A stretch of 64,000 nucleotides of DNA. Origin: Oscillospiraceae bacterium (GTDB taxonomy: Bacteria > Bacillota > Clostridia > Oscillospirales > Ruminococcaceae). The stretch is taken from contig JAFWVK010000050.1 in assembly GCA_017518255.1 (NCBI GenBank), positions 1 to 64,000 of the forward strand, given 5' to 3'. Made by a program: the position numbers and the translations under genes. Within the stretch, counting starts at the first letter, position 1, and each line of letters starts with the position of its first letter. Under the pieces are notes generated by a model. It did no database searches. It had not been told where the DNA came from and saw only the letters and a list, made by a program, of their open reading frames with translations. Shown here piece by piece: positions 8,953 to 17,515 of this stretch.

Positions 8953-9999
8953 TTATTTGTCCGCATCCGTCACACTGCGTTCAAATGCCGGATCTTCTTC
9001 ATGATCCGGCAGCAGCTCCGCCATACCGTTCTCAACGTTTTTCCGGAATCTGCCCCAAAGCGCCTGTTCCTCGTCATAAAAGCAGTACCGTATTTCGCCG
9101 TCTGCGGTCTCCGCGGTGACCGTGCCGTACATGGAACCGCCGCCGCGGTAATCGAGCTGGAAGCTGCCGTCCTCCGAAACAACCAGAGTTCTCGCGAACA
9201 TTACCCCGGACTCAAACCACATACCGACAATCGGTTCCAGCGCCTTTTTTTCTGCATCGCTGACGGACGGTGTCGTTTCTTCGTTTTTTCTTGCGTATTT
9301 CGCCTCTACATAGCCGTCACGGCCGTTGAAATGCACGAAATACCAGCCGTCATTTCCGCTGTCGCAGAATTCTACATAGGTTCCGTTCGGGATCATGCCG
9401 ATCGTTGTGGAACCGGCTTTCGGTTCCCGGAGCAGTTCAACGCCTGCCTCGCCGCCGTCAGCAAAGCCTGCAAACAAGAGCTTCGGCTTTGTCGTTTCTG
9501 TCTGAACAGTCTGCGCTGTTTGTGCTGTCGTCTGAGCGGGTGTGTCACCGTCCCCGATCTCTCTGATGTATTTTGCGCTGACATATCCGGTTTTTCCGTC
9601 ATAGGAAACCTTGTACCAGCCGTTCACACCGCTTGCATAAATATTCAGCTGCGTACCGGCAGGAATGGCAGCAAGCTGCTCCGAACTGTCGTTCGGCTCG
9701 CTCCGCAGTCTCAGGGAACCGGAGCTGACTGCGACATATCCGGCAAACATCAGTTCCGAAGGCGATGCAGCGGCGGTCTGTGTCTCCGTGCTTTCCGTCC
9801 GCCCGGAGGTAACAGTTTGTGCTGCCGATGTGCCGTTCTGCGTTTCTGTTCCGGTCTCTTCTGCTGCATCAAAAGAATCTGACTGTTCAGCGCCGGGCTT
9901 TGAGCCGGTCATCGGGGAAGAGCCGACAGCATCGGCTCCGCATCCGCTGAGGCAGATCACAGCGCTGAGCAGCGCACATATCATCACTTTTCTTTTCAT
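8953..9999 (-). CDS. Lipoprotein with two SH3b domains and a lipocalin-like C-terminal repeat
   Basis: A 348-residue lipoprotein with a basic N-terminus, hydrophobic segment and lipobox LSGC (Cys at about 20), followed by a Ser/Thr-rich linker. Two bacterial SH3 domains follow (about 105-175 and 180-250), each ending in a YVSAKYIRE/YVEAKYARK strand and containing a GWYKV or GWYFV core. SH3b domains usually bind peptidoglycan peptides. The last 90 residues match the repeat of the LPQTG protein (GMWFESG, VSEDGSFQLDY, YCFYDEEQALWGRF). The ribosome site AAAGGAG is well placed. It shares its operator with the LPQTG operon and the neighbouring kinase, so all are probably one regulon that monitors or remodels the cell wall. 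Confidence 0.85.
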   Translation of the reverse strand: MKRKVMICALLSAVICLSGCGADAVGSSPMTGSKPGAEQSDSFDAAEETGTETQNGTSAAQTVTSGRTESTETQTAAASPSELMFAGYVAVSSGSLRLRSEPNDSSEQLAAIPAGTQLNIYASGVNGWYKVSYDGKTGYVSAKYIREIGDGDTPAQTTAQTAQTVQTETTKPKLLFAGFADGGEAGVELLREPKAGSTTIGMIPNGTYVEFCDSGNDGWYFVHFNGRDGYVEAKYARKNEETTPSVSDAEKKALEPIVGMWFESGVMFARTLVVSEDGSFQLDYRGGGSMYGTVTAETADGEIRYCFYDEEQALWGRFRKNVENGMAELLPDHEEDPAFERSVTDADK

Positions 10000-10049
10000 T
10001 GTGATACTCCTTTCAGTTTTTCAGTCGAATGGTCTGTACTGACATTCAT

Positions 10050-10098
10050 ATTGTATCACACAGCCTCAGAAAGCGGCGCAAAATTTCAGAATTGTAAT
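10050..10098 (-). promoter_or_regulatory. Promoter and operator of the SH3b lipoprotein gene
   Basis: On the minus strand the motif ATTACAATTCTGAAATT (10082-10098) lies 26 bp before the -10 TACAAT (10050-10055). The layout matches the sites at 8745-8794 and 10809-10858. No good -35 is visible, as expected for an activated promoter. Confidence 0.7.
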
Positions 10099-10104
10099 CC
10101 GTCA

Positions 10105-10791
10105 TCAGAACAGCACCCGCCGAAGAACATATTCGCCCTCGGAGGTCGATGCAATCTCGTATGTGCTCATATCATCCATCGAAAGATGCTTTTTCAGGCG
10201 GGAAATATTCACACGGATCGTATTTTTGCTGTCCTCCACATCGCAGCCGTAGATCGTCCGGTAGATCTCATGGTAACTGACGCGGGAGCCGAGCCGGGAT
10301 GCCAGCAGATATAGAATTTGCAGTTCCCGCTGCGGCAGGGGGCATTCATTGCCGTCAAGGACCGCATTGCCCGCAAACAGGTCGATCGTCAGATACGGCA
10401 GCTCAACGCGCGGATGCTGCGTGTCACGGCTGCTGCTGTGCCGGAGCTGCGCATCAATGCGTGCCTTCAGAACATTGAGGTCATAGGGCTTTGTGATATA
10501 GTCGTCCCCGCCGCTTTGAAAGCCCATGACAACGCTGTCGTTTTCATCGCGTGCGGTCAGAAAAATCACCGGCGCCTGCGTCTTCTGACGGAGAATCCTG
10601 CAGAAATCCATTCCGTCTCCGTCCGGCAGCATGACATCAAGCAGCACCAGATCCGGCACACATTCCTCAAGCTGAAACGCCGCCTGCTGCACAGATTCCG
10701 CACAATGGACAGTGTATCCCGCATTCTCCAGAAACGTGCGGTTGATGCGCATGATATCCGAATCGTCCTCGACCAGTAAGATATGTGCCAT
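10105..10791 (-). CDS. OmpR/PhoB-type response regulator
   Basis: A 228-residue protein: receiver domain with acidic pair EDD (8-10), phospho-acceptor Asp52 in LLDVMLPDGDG and Lys in TKPYD, then a C-terminal winged-helix DNA-binding domain (about 130-225). It is divergent from the sensor kinase at 10888, 96 bp away. The likely target is the motif ATTACAAT-T-TGAAATT found before the kinase, lipoprotein and LPQTG promoters. A ribosome site GGAGG precedes the ATG. The wing region is shorter and less typical than in PhoB, but the fold assignment is clear. Confidence 0.92.
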   Translation of the reverse strand: MAHILLVEDDSDIMRINRTFLENAGYTVHCAESVQQAAFQLEECVPDLVLLDVMLPDGDGMDFCRILRQKTQAPVIFLTARDENDSVVMGFQSGGDDYITKPYDLNVLKARIDAQLRHSSSRDTQHPRVELPYLTIDLFAGNAVLDGNECPLPQRELQILYLLASRLGSRVSYHEIYRTIYGCDVEDSKNTIRVNISRLKKHLSMDDMSTYEIASTSEGEYVLRRVLF

Positions 10792-10808
10792 AAAAAACCT
10801 CCGTGCAT

Positions 10809-10858
10809 ATTACAATCTTGAAATTCCGATTGAATCAGGACAGAAAATGTGATATAAT
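10809..10858 (+). promoter_or_regulatory. Kinase promoter with the shared operator
   Basis: The operator ATTACAATCTTGAAATT (10809-10825) lies 27 bp before TATAAT (10853-10858). A weak -35 (TTGAAT) sits 17 bp before the -10. The site lies in the divergent region of the regulator and kinase genes, so autoregulation of both is possible. Confidence 0.7.
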
Positions 10859-10887
10859 GACATTGAGCCTGAAAGGAGGCCCGCAGA

Positions 10888-12444
10888 ATGAAGAAACAAA
10901 AATCAACGCCGTTCAGGCGCAGGCTGTTTTTGCTGATATTCAGTTCCATGCTCGTGCTGCTGCTGTGCATCAGCGGTATCTTCATGTATCTGACGCAGAA
11001 AAACCGACAGCAAAGTACAAGATTGCTGACAGATTATTCCGATGAGATGATCTCCGTTTACAAAGAGAATGAAAAAAGCAGGCGCGTGAACGACACCGGC
11101 GAGACGGCGCGTTCGTTTCTCTTCATCTGTCAGCAGTTCATCTCAGCGCCTGTGACGCATACGCGGTTCAGCGCGGAATGTGATCTCGCGTATTATTATT
11201 ATCTGGATATTCTGAACAGCATGGGAGAAGCGCCGGATGAAACACTTTTTGTGTATTACAAGGATTTTTTCTACTCTCCGAACGGCAAAACGCAGGACGA
11301 GACCGAGCAGAAGCTGAATGCGGTCTATGCGGATGAGCACCGGCAGTGCGAAGTGGAATTTGAAGATCCGGACGGCGTGCAGTGGGTTCTGAACAATCAG
11401 TCCGGCGATTCGTATATCGAAACGGACAACGGTCTGATCACGGTCGCCTTTGCAGGGGCATCCAGCTTCCGAGAGGATCAGCCGATCAAGATCGGCATCA
11501 TCCGCGAATGGGATGACAAATCCGTGATCGTTTCCGAGGCGCAGCGTCTTGTGGCGAAGCAAACCGAAACAGCGGAAAGAAGCCGCCGGGAAACCTTCCG
11601 GAAGGGAATGTTGTTTCTGCTTGCAGCAATGCTTGCAGCCGCGCTTCTGAGCCTGCTGTATACGCGCAGATTAGCCGGAATGATCGCCGATCCGATCGAG
11701 CTGGAGCAGAAACGCGCACAGCAGGAAAAGGAAGCGCTTGAAGAAGCAAACCGCATGAAAACGACCTTTCTCTCAGATGCTTCCCATGAACTGAAAACAC
11801 CGCTTGCTGCGATGTCCGGCTATGCACAGAACGCAGAATACGATATCCTGAACGGCGGCGAGAAAGCCATCATCATCGAAACACTGCGGCGCATCTCCTC
11901 CGAAGCGAACCGTATGGCGCTGATGGTCACACAGATTCTGGATGCTACGCGCATCGAAGAAGGCAGAATGGTGCTGGAAAAAGCCCCCTGCGATCTGGAC
12001 AGTCTGGTGCGCAGGACTGTCGAGACCTATTTCGCCGTGCTCAATAAAAACAACAACCGGTTGGCAATCCGTATTCCGCTGGAGCTTCCTCCCGTCGAGG
12101 CGGACAGCGCGAGACTTCAGCGCGTTCTGGTCAATCTGATCTCCAATGCACTGAAGCATACGCATAACGGCACTATTCTCATCAAAGCGGAAGCGGAGAA
12201 TGACAGCGTCAGAGTTACGGTCAGAGACACCGGCTGCGGTATCTCCGAGGAGGATATGCCGCATATCTGGGAGCGGTATTACAAGGGAAAACAGTCCGAG
12301 ACGGGTACGGGACTCGGTCTGTTCATCTGCAAATTTATCGTGGAATCACACGGCGGCAGTATTTTCGCGGAAAGTGAACGCGGAAAAGGAACCGCGTTCC
12401 ATTTTACGCTGCCGGTCGCCGGACAGCCTGAACCAGCGCCGTGA
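10888..12444 (+). CDS. Membrane sensor histidine kinase
   Basis: A 518-residue kinase with TM1 (about 12-33), an extracytoplasmic sensor of about 190 residues, TM2 (about 235-252), a short coiled segment, then HisKA with phospho-acceptor His300 in DASHELKTPL. The ATPase domain has an N box NLISNALKHT, a G1 box DTGCGI and a G2 box GTGLGL. It probably phosphorylates the divergent regulator. The sensor domain has no family I recognise. The gene is single, with a terminator directly after it. It carries the shared operator in its promoter, so activation would be self-reinforcing. Confidence 0.93.
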   Translation: MKKQKSTPFRRRLFLLIFSSMLVLLLCISGIFMYLTQKNRQQSTRLLTDYSDEMISVYKENEKSRRVNDTGETARSFLFICQQFISAPVTHTRFSAECDLAYYYYLDILNSMGEAPDETLFVYYKDFFYSPNGKTQDETEQKLNAVYADEHRQCEVEFEDPDGVQWVLNNQSGDSYIETDNGLITVAFAGASSFREDQPIKIGIIREWDDKSVIVSEAQRLVAKQTETAERSRRETFRKGMLFLLAAMLAAALLSLLYTRRLAGMIADPIELEQKRAQQEKEALEEANRMKTTFLSDASHELKTPLAAMSGYAQNAEYDILNGGEKAIIIETLRRISSEANRMALMVTQILDATRIEEGRMVLEKAPCDLDSLVRRTVETYFAVLNKNNNRLAIRIPLELPPVEADSARLQRVLVNLISNALKHTHNGTILIKAEAENDSVRVTVRDTGCGISEEDMPHIWERYYKGKQSETGTGLGLFICKFIVESHGGSIFAESERGKGTAFHFTLPVAGQPEPAP

Positions 12445-12467
12445 ACCGAAATACCCGATACAAATGA

Positions 12468-12506
12468 AACCGTCTGCGGAGAAACCAATTTGCAGACGGT
12501 TTTATT
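12468..12506 (+). terminator. Terminator after the histidine kinase
   Basis: A 10-bp perfect stem AACCGTCTGC/GCAGACGGTT with a 14-nt loop and a TTTATT tail. Confidence 0.85.
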
Positions 12507-12655
12507 ATACCACATTTTACAGAGGATTGCAATGAGCACTCCGTTATTTCTATCGGTTATATCTCTGCCGCTGCCTGCTCAGGAATTCCCTGAATCCCGC
12601 TTTGTTTCAGCAGAGATCACAAGCATATTATTGCTGCACTCTATGCACAGGCGCT

Positions 12656-15334
12656 CTATTCAGACAGCGGCGCAGCCATGCAGTCCGCGATTTCCTCTGC
12701 CCGCTTTCTGACTGCTTCCGTAAATGCGGCATGATGCTGTGCAAGATAATCCGTATCACCGGCTTTGGCAGCATTTTCCAGCTCCTGTGCTGCGGCGGGC
12801 AGCTCAGGAATGCCCAGCGTGCGCATTACGCTTTTCAGGGCGTGAACAGAGATCGCATAGTCACCTTTGCTCTCCGATGCAAGCGCACTGTCCAGCTCTC
12901 CGCAGCGTTTCTCCGCGCTGCCGAGGAAATCCTGTATCATTTTCAGATAGAACGCCGCATCGTTTCCGCAGTACCGGATGCCGTCCTCTGTGCAGATGCC
13001 TGCGCGTTCAAGCGCACGCAGCGCCGCTGCCGGATCCTGTGCTGCACCGGTATGATCGGGCATGAATTCGATCACGCCGTCCGGATCGCTGAATTCCTCC
13101 GCATTGCCGTCCTCATCCACAAGCTCAATCAGCCCCTCCGGCGCCTGCGGTCCGCACACCGGCGGCTGCTCCGAAAGCTCCTGCGGCAGATGCTTTTTCA
13201 GGATCTTCTCCAGCTTTTCCAGTTCAATCGGCTTGGAGAGATAATCGTGAAAGCCCATACTGAAATACGATTCTCTCGCGCCTGAGATCGCATTGGCTGT
13301 CAGCGCGACAACTGTGGTATGTTCGGTCAGAGAAGCAGCCTGCAGCTGCCGCAGCGTTTCCGCGCCGTCCATGCCCGGCATCATATGGTCAAGGAACAGG
13401 ATATGATAGTTCTTTTTCCGCATCAGCTCGATGGTTTCTTCGCCGGATGCCGCAAGATCCGGCTTGATGCCAAAGAGCCGGAGCAGATTTTCCGCGACCC
13501 TGAGATTCATGTCATTGTCATCGGTCACGAGCACTCTGGCACCGTGCCATTTCTCAGTGATTTCCGGCATGGTCTGCTGTCTGGCGCGGGTAAACCGCTC
13601 ATTGAAATCGCCGAGCAGCTCATTGCCGGACACCTGCTGCTGCAGAGTGAAGGAGAATGTGGAGCCCTTTCCGTATTCACTTTCGAGATGCAGCTCGCTG
13701 CCCATCATCGAAAGCAGCGCAGTCACGATTGACATGCCGAGCCCGGTGCCTTCAATATGGTGATTGATCTGCTGATCGAGCCGCGAGAAGGATTCAAACA
13801 GCTTTTCTCTGTCCTCATCGCGAATGCCGATTCCGGTGTCCCTGACCTCGACATACAGGCTGACGCTGCTTTCGGTTTTATCCTTCGGCTTCATCGTCAG
13901 CGTGACAGTGCCGTGCTCTGTGTATTTGACCGCGTTTGTGAGCAGGTTGGTGATGATCTGCGTCAACCGGATGTCGTCGCCGATCATGACGGCCGGGAGG
14001 TTCTCATCTATTTCCGTGTTGAACGCAAGCCCTTTGTCCGCAGCACGCTGCGCAATGGTATTAACCAGATTGTCAATCAGTGAGGCAGTGTCATACTGCA
14101 CGGGAATAATCTCCATCTTCCCGTCCTCAATCTTGGAAAAATCGAGGATGCTGTTGATAATGGACAGCAAATTCCTGCCGGCAGTGCGGATATGATCTGA
14201 GTATTCCGCGATATGGGGGTCTGTCGTTTCGCGCAGGATCATCTCGTTCATGCCGAGCACAGCATTGATCGGCGTTCGGATTTCATGGGACATCTGCGCC
14301 AGGAATTCACCCTTTGCCTTATTGGCAGAATCCGCAGCAGTCTTCTCCAGCCGCAGGATCTCCGCTTCATATTCCTTTTGCTGCTCTCTGATCTTCAGCG
14401 TTTCCGCTTCGCGGCTGCTCTTCTGCTCGTTACGGTATGCGATCGAATAGAACAGTGCGATCAGCACAAACACGATTGTGTTGGTGATAATATTGACTGC
14501 AAGCTGGGAATAGACATCACGGAACAGCTCGTCGTTCCCGACGACGATCACGACATACCACTGATCCATGATCGAATCTGCAAACACGGTGCACTGCCTG
14601 TCTGAGAGCGCAGTTTCAAAGCGATTATCCGTGCCGCTCGTCAGCTTGTCCATGAATTCCGCACCGCCGCTGACGGTATGGAAATCAATCCCGTTGAGCG
14701 CCGGATCGGAATGCGCGATGACCGTGCCGTTTTTGTCAACGATAAAGCTGTAGCCCTTTCCGTTGATGTCCGTTGTCTCAATAATATCCTGAATATGCGT
14801 TGTATACACATCCAGTGCGACCACATTCTCCGGATCGGTCAGCCGCTTGCAGACGGAGATCACCATTTCGCCGGTCTGCGCATCAAGATACGGAGGTACG
14901 ATGACCAGCCCGCCTTCCTTTGTTGTGATCCGGTACCAGTCTCTCTGCTTTGGATCGTAGTCTGCCGGCGGCACCCACCCGAGCCCGTCATAGTAAGATT
15001 CTCCGATAAAACCGTACAGACCGGTATAGTTGTCATCGAACTGGCTTTTGTGCTTCTGCGTCTCGACAACGAGGAAATCCTGTATCGTTTCGCCGGAGGC
15101 GCCGTTTCTGACCATGTAATCCACGGAATCCGCTGTGACCCACAGCACGCTTTTCGTCGTGTCGAGATAATTTCCGAGATTTGCCGAGAGACCTGTGATC
15201 TTGTCCTGACCGACCTCATACACATTGGATACCGAGATTCTGTAAAACAGTGCGGAAGTATAGATGACGACCAGAACCATCAGGATAAATGTGATTGCAA
15301 GCGGAAACGTGAGGTTCAGCCTGCTTTTTTTCAT
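12656..15334 (-). CDS. Hybrid sensor kinase: Cache - HisKA - HATPase - receiver - Hpt
   Basis: An 892-residue hybrid kinase. TM1 (about 8-30) and TM2 (about 275-300) flank an extracellular dCache-like sensor (DYDPKQRDWYR, GEMVISVCKR, GYSFIVDKNG). HisKA has His350 (MSHEIRTPI), followed by HATPase (NLLTNAVKYT, DTGIGI, GTGLGMSI). The receiver has Asp649 (FLDHMMPGMDG), and a C-terminal Hpt domain has His831 (VHALKSVMRTLG). It therefore holds a complete His-Asp-His relay. The start at 15334 is chosen because GGGAGG lies 7 bp upstream; an in-frame TTG at 15352 precedes that site. It lies 60 bp downstream of a receiver-GGDEF gene, the probable relay output. The Cache domain suggests a small-molecule signal, unidentified. 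Confidence 0.93.
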   Translation of the reverse strand: MKKSRLNLTFPLAITFILMVLVVIYTSALFYRISVSNVYEVGQDKITGLSANLGNYLDTTKSVLWVTADSVDYMVRNGASGETIQDFLVVETQKHKSQFDDNYTGLYGFIGESYYDGLGWVPPADYDPKQRDWYRITTKEGGLVIVPPYLDAQTGEMVISVCKRLTDPENVVALDVYTTHIQDIIETTDINGKGYSFIVDKNGTVIAHSDPALNGIDFHTVSGGAEFMDKLTSGTDNRFETALSDRQCTVFADSIMDQWYVVIVVGNDELFRDVYSQLAVNIITNTIVFVLIALFYSIAYRNEQKSSREAETLKIREQQKEYEAEILRLEKTAADSANKAKGEFLAQMSHEIRTPINAVLGMNEMILRETTDPHIAEYSDHIRTAGRNLLSIINSILDFSKIEDGKMEIIPVQYDTASLIDNLVNTIAQRAADKGLAFNTEIDENLPAVMIGDDIRLTQIITNLLTNAVKYTEHGTVTLTMKPKDKTESSVSLYVEVRDTGIGIRDEDREKLFESFSRLDQQINHHIEGTGLGMSIVTALLSMMGSELHLESEYGKGSTFSFTLQQQVSGNELLGDFNERFTRARQQTMPEITEKWHGARVLVTDDNDMNLRVAENLLRLFGIKPDLAASGEETIELMRKKNYHILFLDHMMPGMDGAETLRQLQAASLTEHTTVVALTANAISGARESYFSMGFHDYLSKPIELEKLEKILKKHLPQELSEQPPVCGPQAPEGLIELVDEDGNAEEFSDPDGVIEFMPDHTGAAQDPAAALRALERAGICTEDGIRYCGNDAAFYLKMIQDFLGSAEKRCGELDSALASESKGDYAISVHALKSVMRTLGIPELPAAAQELENAAKAGDTDYLAQHHAAFTEAVRKRAEEIADCMAAPLSE

Positions 15335-15394
15335 ACGATTCCCTCCCGCCAAATGAAATATACCCGCAGAGCAGGCGCGTTATCTGCGCTTCTC

Positions 15395-16696
15395 CTACGG
15401 ATTCTGCATAAGCTCCGTCTCATATACAACCGGATGATCGGGGCAGCGCCTGTTCCATACGGACGCAACACGCTCTGCCGCCGCGGCAGGGTTCCCCGCC
15501 CCGACAACAGGCAGCAGCACAAAATACTGCAGCTTTCCGGCACGCATCATCAGATCGCTTTTACGCAGGGTATTCTTCAGGAATTCGCCGAATTCCTCCG
15601 CGGTCTCATCTGCGCGGGCGTCCTCTGCGGAGACCGTGAACAGGAGCTTGCATCCGGTGATGCGGTATCGACTGAGAAAGCGCATCACAAAGCGGTAAAC
15701 ATACATAAAGTTCTCTCGTTCAAGATACAGGGCGCAGTCAGGAATATTGCGCTCATCCAGCAGTCTGGAGAAAGCCGCGATCCCCATGCGCTGATCCGGC
15801 GCATCGGTGTAATTTCCGAACACTGAATAGCCGTGCTTTCCGTTCTGCTTGACATGATAAAGCGCCTTGTCCGCCATCTTGAACAGGGATGCGTATTCCG
15901 TGCCGTGCTCCGGCGTCATCACGATCCCGACCGAGGCGCCGAGCGGGATCTCCATATCCTCGCCCATCAGCTCTTTTGCCCGTCTGAGCAGACTGCGGTT
16001 CAGCGCCGCAGTGAAATCGGCGGCATCGCTCTCGCGCGTCATTCCCTGCGCAAAGGAAAGAAATTCATCGCCGCCGATCCTGCCGTGGACGCCGTTCGGC
16101 AGTCCTTCGCGGATGCAGTCGGCAAAGGCAGCCAGCACCCTGTCGCCCATCTCGTGCCCGTAGAGATCATTGACCAGCTTGAAGGAATCCAGATCAATCA
16201 TCATCATCGCGCCGCGCTTTTCATTGCAGAGCACGGCGAACCGCTCTTCGGCAGCAGCCTTGTTCAGAAAACCGGTCAGCTTGTCGCGTGTGGCATCTGC
16301 TTCAAATTTGTTGATCTGTGCCTGCTGCGCAACGGTATTTCCGATTCGCTTCAGCAAAATCTCAGGCACGAACGGCTTCCGGATAAAATCGGAAACGCCC
16401 ATTTCAAAGCCGCGGCTTTCCGTTGCGGTATCCTGATCGGCAGTCAGAAAGATCACGGGCGTCTTGCTGCGCCCGATTGTTTCCTCCTGCACGCGGAGCC
16501 GCCGCAGCGTCTCGAAGCCGTCCATGACCGGCATGGCGATGTCCAGCAGGATCAGATCCGGGCTGTTTGTCTGCATGAATTTCAGAAGTGCAGTGCCGGA
16601 TTTCATGATGCTGACGCGCATCTGATTTTTGCTTAGTATCTGTCCGGCAATGTTCAGATTGGTCATATCATCGTCTACGATCGCGATCCATTTCAT
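15395..16696 (-). CDS. Receiver-GGDEF diguanylate cyclase with a degenerate second GGDEF-like domain
   Basis: A 433-residue protein: a receiver (1-120; Asp52 in LLDIAMPVMDG, Lys in RKPF) and a GGDEF domain (about 140-295) with intact GGDEF at 208-212, DKLTG and the metal-binding MMIDLDSFK. A C-terminal 130-residue region has FMYVYRFVMRF, then RAGKLQYFVLLP where an active cyclase would have RxGGDEFxxLLP. It looks like a second, inactive GGDEF fold. The product would be c-di-GMP, switched on by phosphorylation, probably from the hybrid kinase just downstream. The start is supported by GGGAGG 6 bp upstream. Confidence 0.88.
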   Translation of the reverse strand: MKWIAIVDDDMTNLNIAGQILSKNQMRVSIMKSGTALLKFMQTNSPDLILLDIAMPVMDGFETLRRLRVQEETIGRSKTPVIFLTADQDTATESRGFEMGVSDFIRKPFVPEILLKRIGNTVAQQAQINKFEADATRDKLTGFLNKAAAEERFAVLCNEKRGAMMMIDLDSFKLVNDLYGHEMGDRVLAAFADCIREGLPNGVHGRIGGDEFLSFAQGMTRESDAADFTAALNRSLLRRAKELMGEDMEIPLGASVGIVMTPEHGTEYASLFKMADKALYHVKQNGKHGYSVFGNYTDAPDQRMGIAAFSRLLDERNIPDCALYLERENFMYVYRFVMRFLSRYRITGCKLLFTVSAEDARADETAEEFGEFLKNTLRKSDLMMRAGKLQYFVLLPVVGAGNPAAAAERVASVWNRRCPDHPVVYETELMQNP

Positions 16697-17022
16697 ATTC
16701 TGCCTCCCATGCGGCTGACGGGCTTATCCGGTTTTACATTCAGGTATTTGTTTTTATTATACCTTTCCTGCATAGAAAAGTCAACCCCTGCCGCAGAATC
16801 TGCCGCCGTGCAGGCGCCTGCTCAAGCTTCTGCAAGACACACATCGGCACGCGCTTCCCGCAGTCGAGATGCCATTTCGATGGTTATTGAAAAGCTGCTC
16901 GATGAATCAGGTTCTGATTAATTATATTTAAGAACGAAACAGTCTGCTGCAATACACTTCTATTTGAAACTATCGCTCTTGCTTCATTTATAAAACGCAC
17001 GAAAAAAATTTTTCAAAATCCC
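16697..17022. other. Gene-free stretch
   Basis: Divergent intergenic region between the GGDEF gene (minus) and the GntR operon (plus). It holds no gene-like frame or strong repeat; the last 100 bp are A+T-rich and lead into the GntR promoter. Confidence 0.5.
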
Positions 17023-17075
17023 TTGACAAACTGTAACACGTTTGCTATAATTGTATACATAGAGGTTATACAATT
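17023..17075 (+). promoter_or_regulatory. Promoter with GntR/YtrA-type operator
   Basis: TTGACA (17023-17028), 17 bp, TATAAT (17046-17051). A perfect 9-bp inverted repeat AATTGTATA/TATACAATT (17049-17057 and 17067-17075, 9-bp spacer) starts inside the -10. Its position over the start site fits autorepression by the GntR protein encoded next. Confidence 0.85.
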
Positions 17076-17138
17076 TAGACTTTTACGGTAGTTGCAAATG
17101 CTGTGAATGCCTTGACCTCGAAGGAGTGTACACGAATT

Positions 17139-17513
17139 ATGAATATCAACATCAGCAACGCATCCGGTGAGCCGATCTATTTGCAGATCGCAAACCAGAT
17201 TAAGACGATGATACTGGAGGGAAAACTGAAAGAGGGCGAAGCGCTGCCCTCTATGCGTATTCTGGCGACAGAACTCCGTATCAGCTTCATGACAACGAAG
17301 CGCGCCTATGAGGAGCTTGAACGTGACGGCTTTATTGAAAGTTACACAGGAAAAGGCTCATTCGTCAAGGCGCAGAATTTGGAGCTTTACCGTGAGGAGC
17401 AGATCAAGCGCATCGAAGCCTTGCTCACAGAGGCAGGCGACACGGCGCGTAAGGCCGGCATCACGATGGAGGAACTTCACGAGCTGCTTGATCTTGTGAT
17501 TGGAGGAGAATGA
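17139..17513 (+). CDS. GntR-family (YtrA subfamily) repressor
   Basis: A 124-residue regulator with an N-terminal winged helix (about 8-75: PIYLQIANQIKTMI, LPSMRILATELRIS, TTKRAYEELERDGFIE) and a short helical tail, the size of YtrA-type proteins that lack a ligand domain. YtrA-like regulators repress ABC exporter operons that answer cell-wall antibiotics. It overlaps the ATPase gene by four bases at an ATGA. The start at 17139 is chosen over an upstream ATG (17103) because AAGGAG lies between them, although its 12-bp spacing is long. Confidence 0.9.
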   Translation: MNINISNASGEPIYLQIANQIKTMILEGKLKEGEALPSMRILATELRISFMTTKRAYEELERDGFIESYTGKGSFVKAQNLELYREEQIKRIEALLTEAGDTARKAGITMEELHELLDLVIGGE

Positions 17514-17515
17514 CA

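Noticed and set aside
17103-17138. Upstream start for the GntR gene
   Set aside because: The ribosome site AAGGAG lies after this ATG, and the family begins at the later one.
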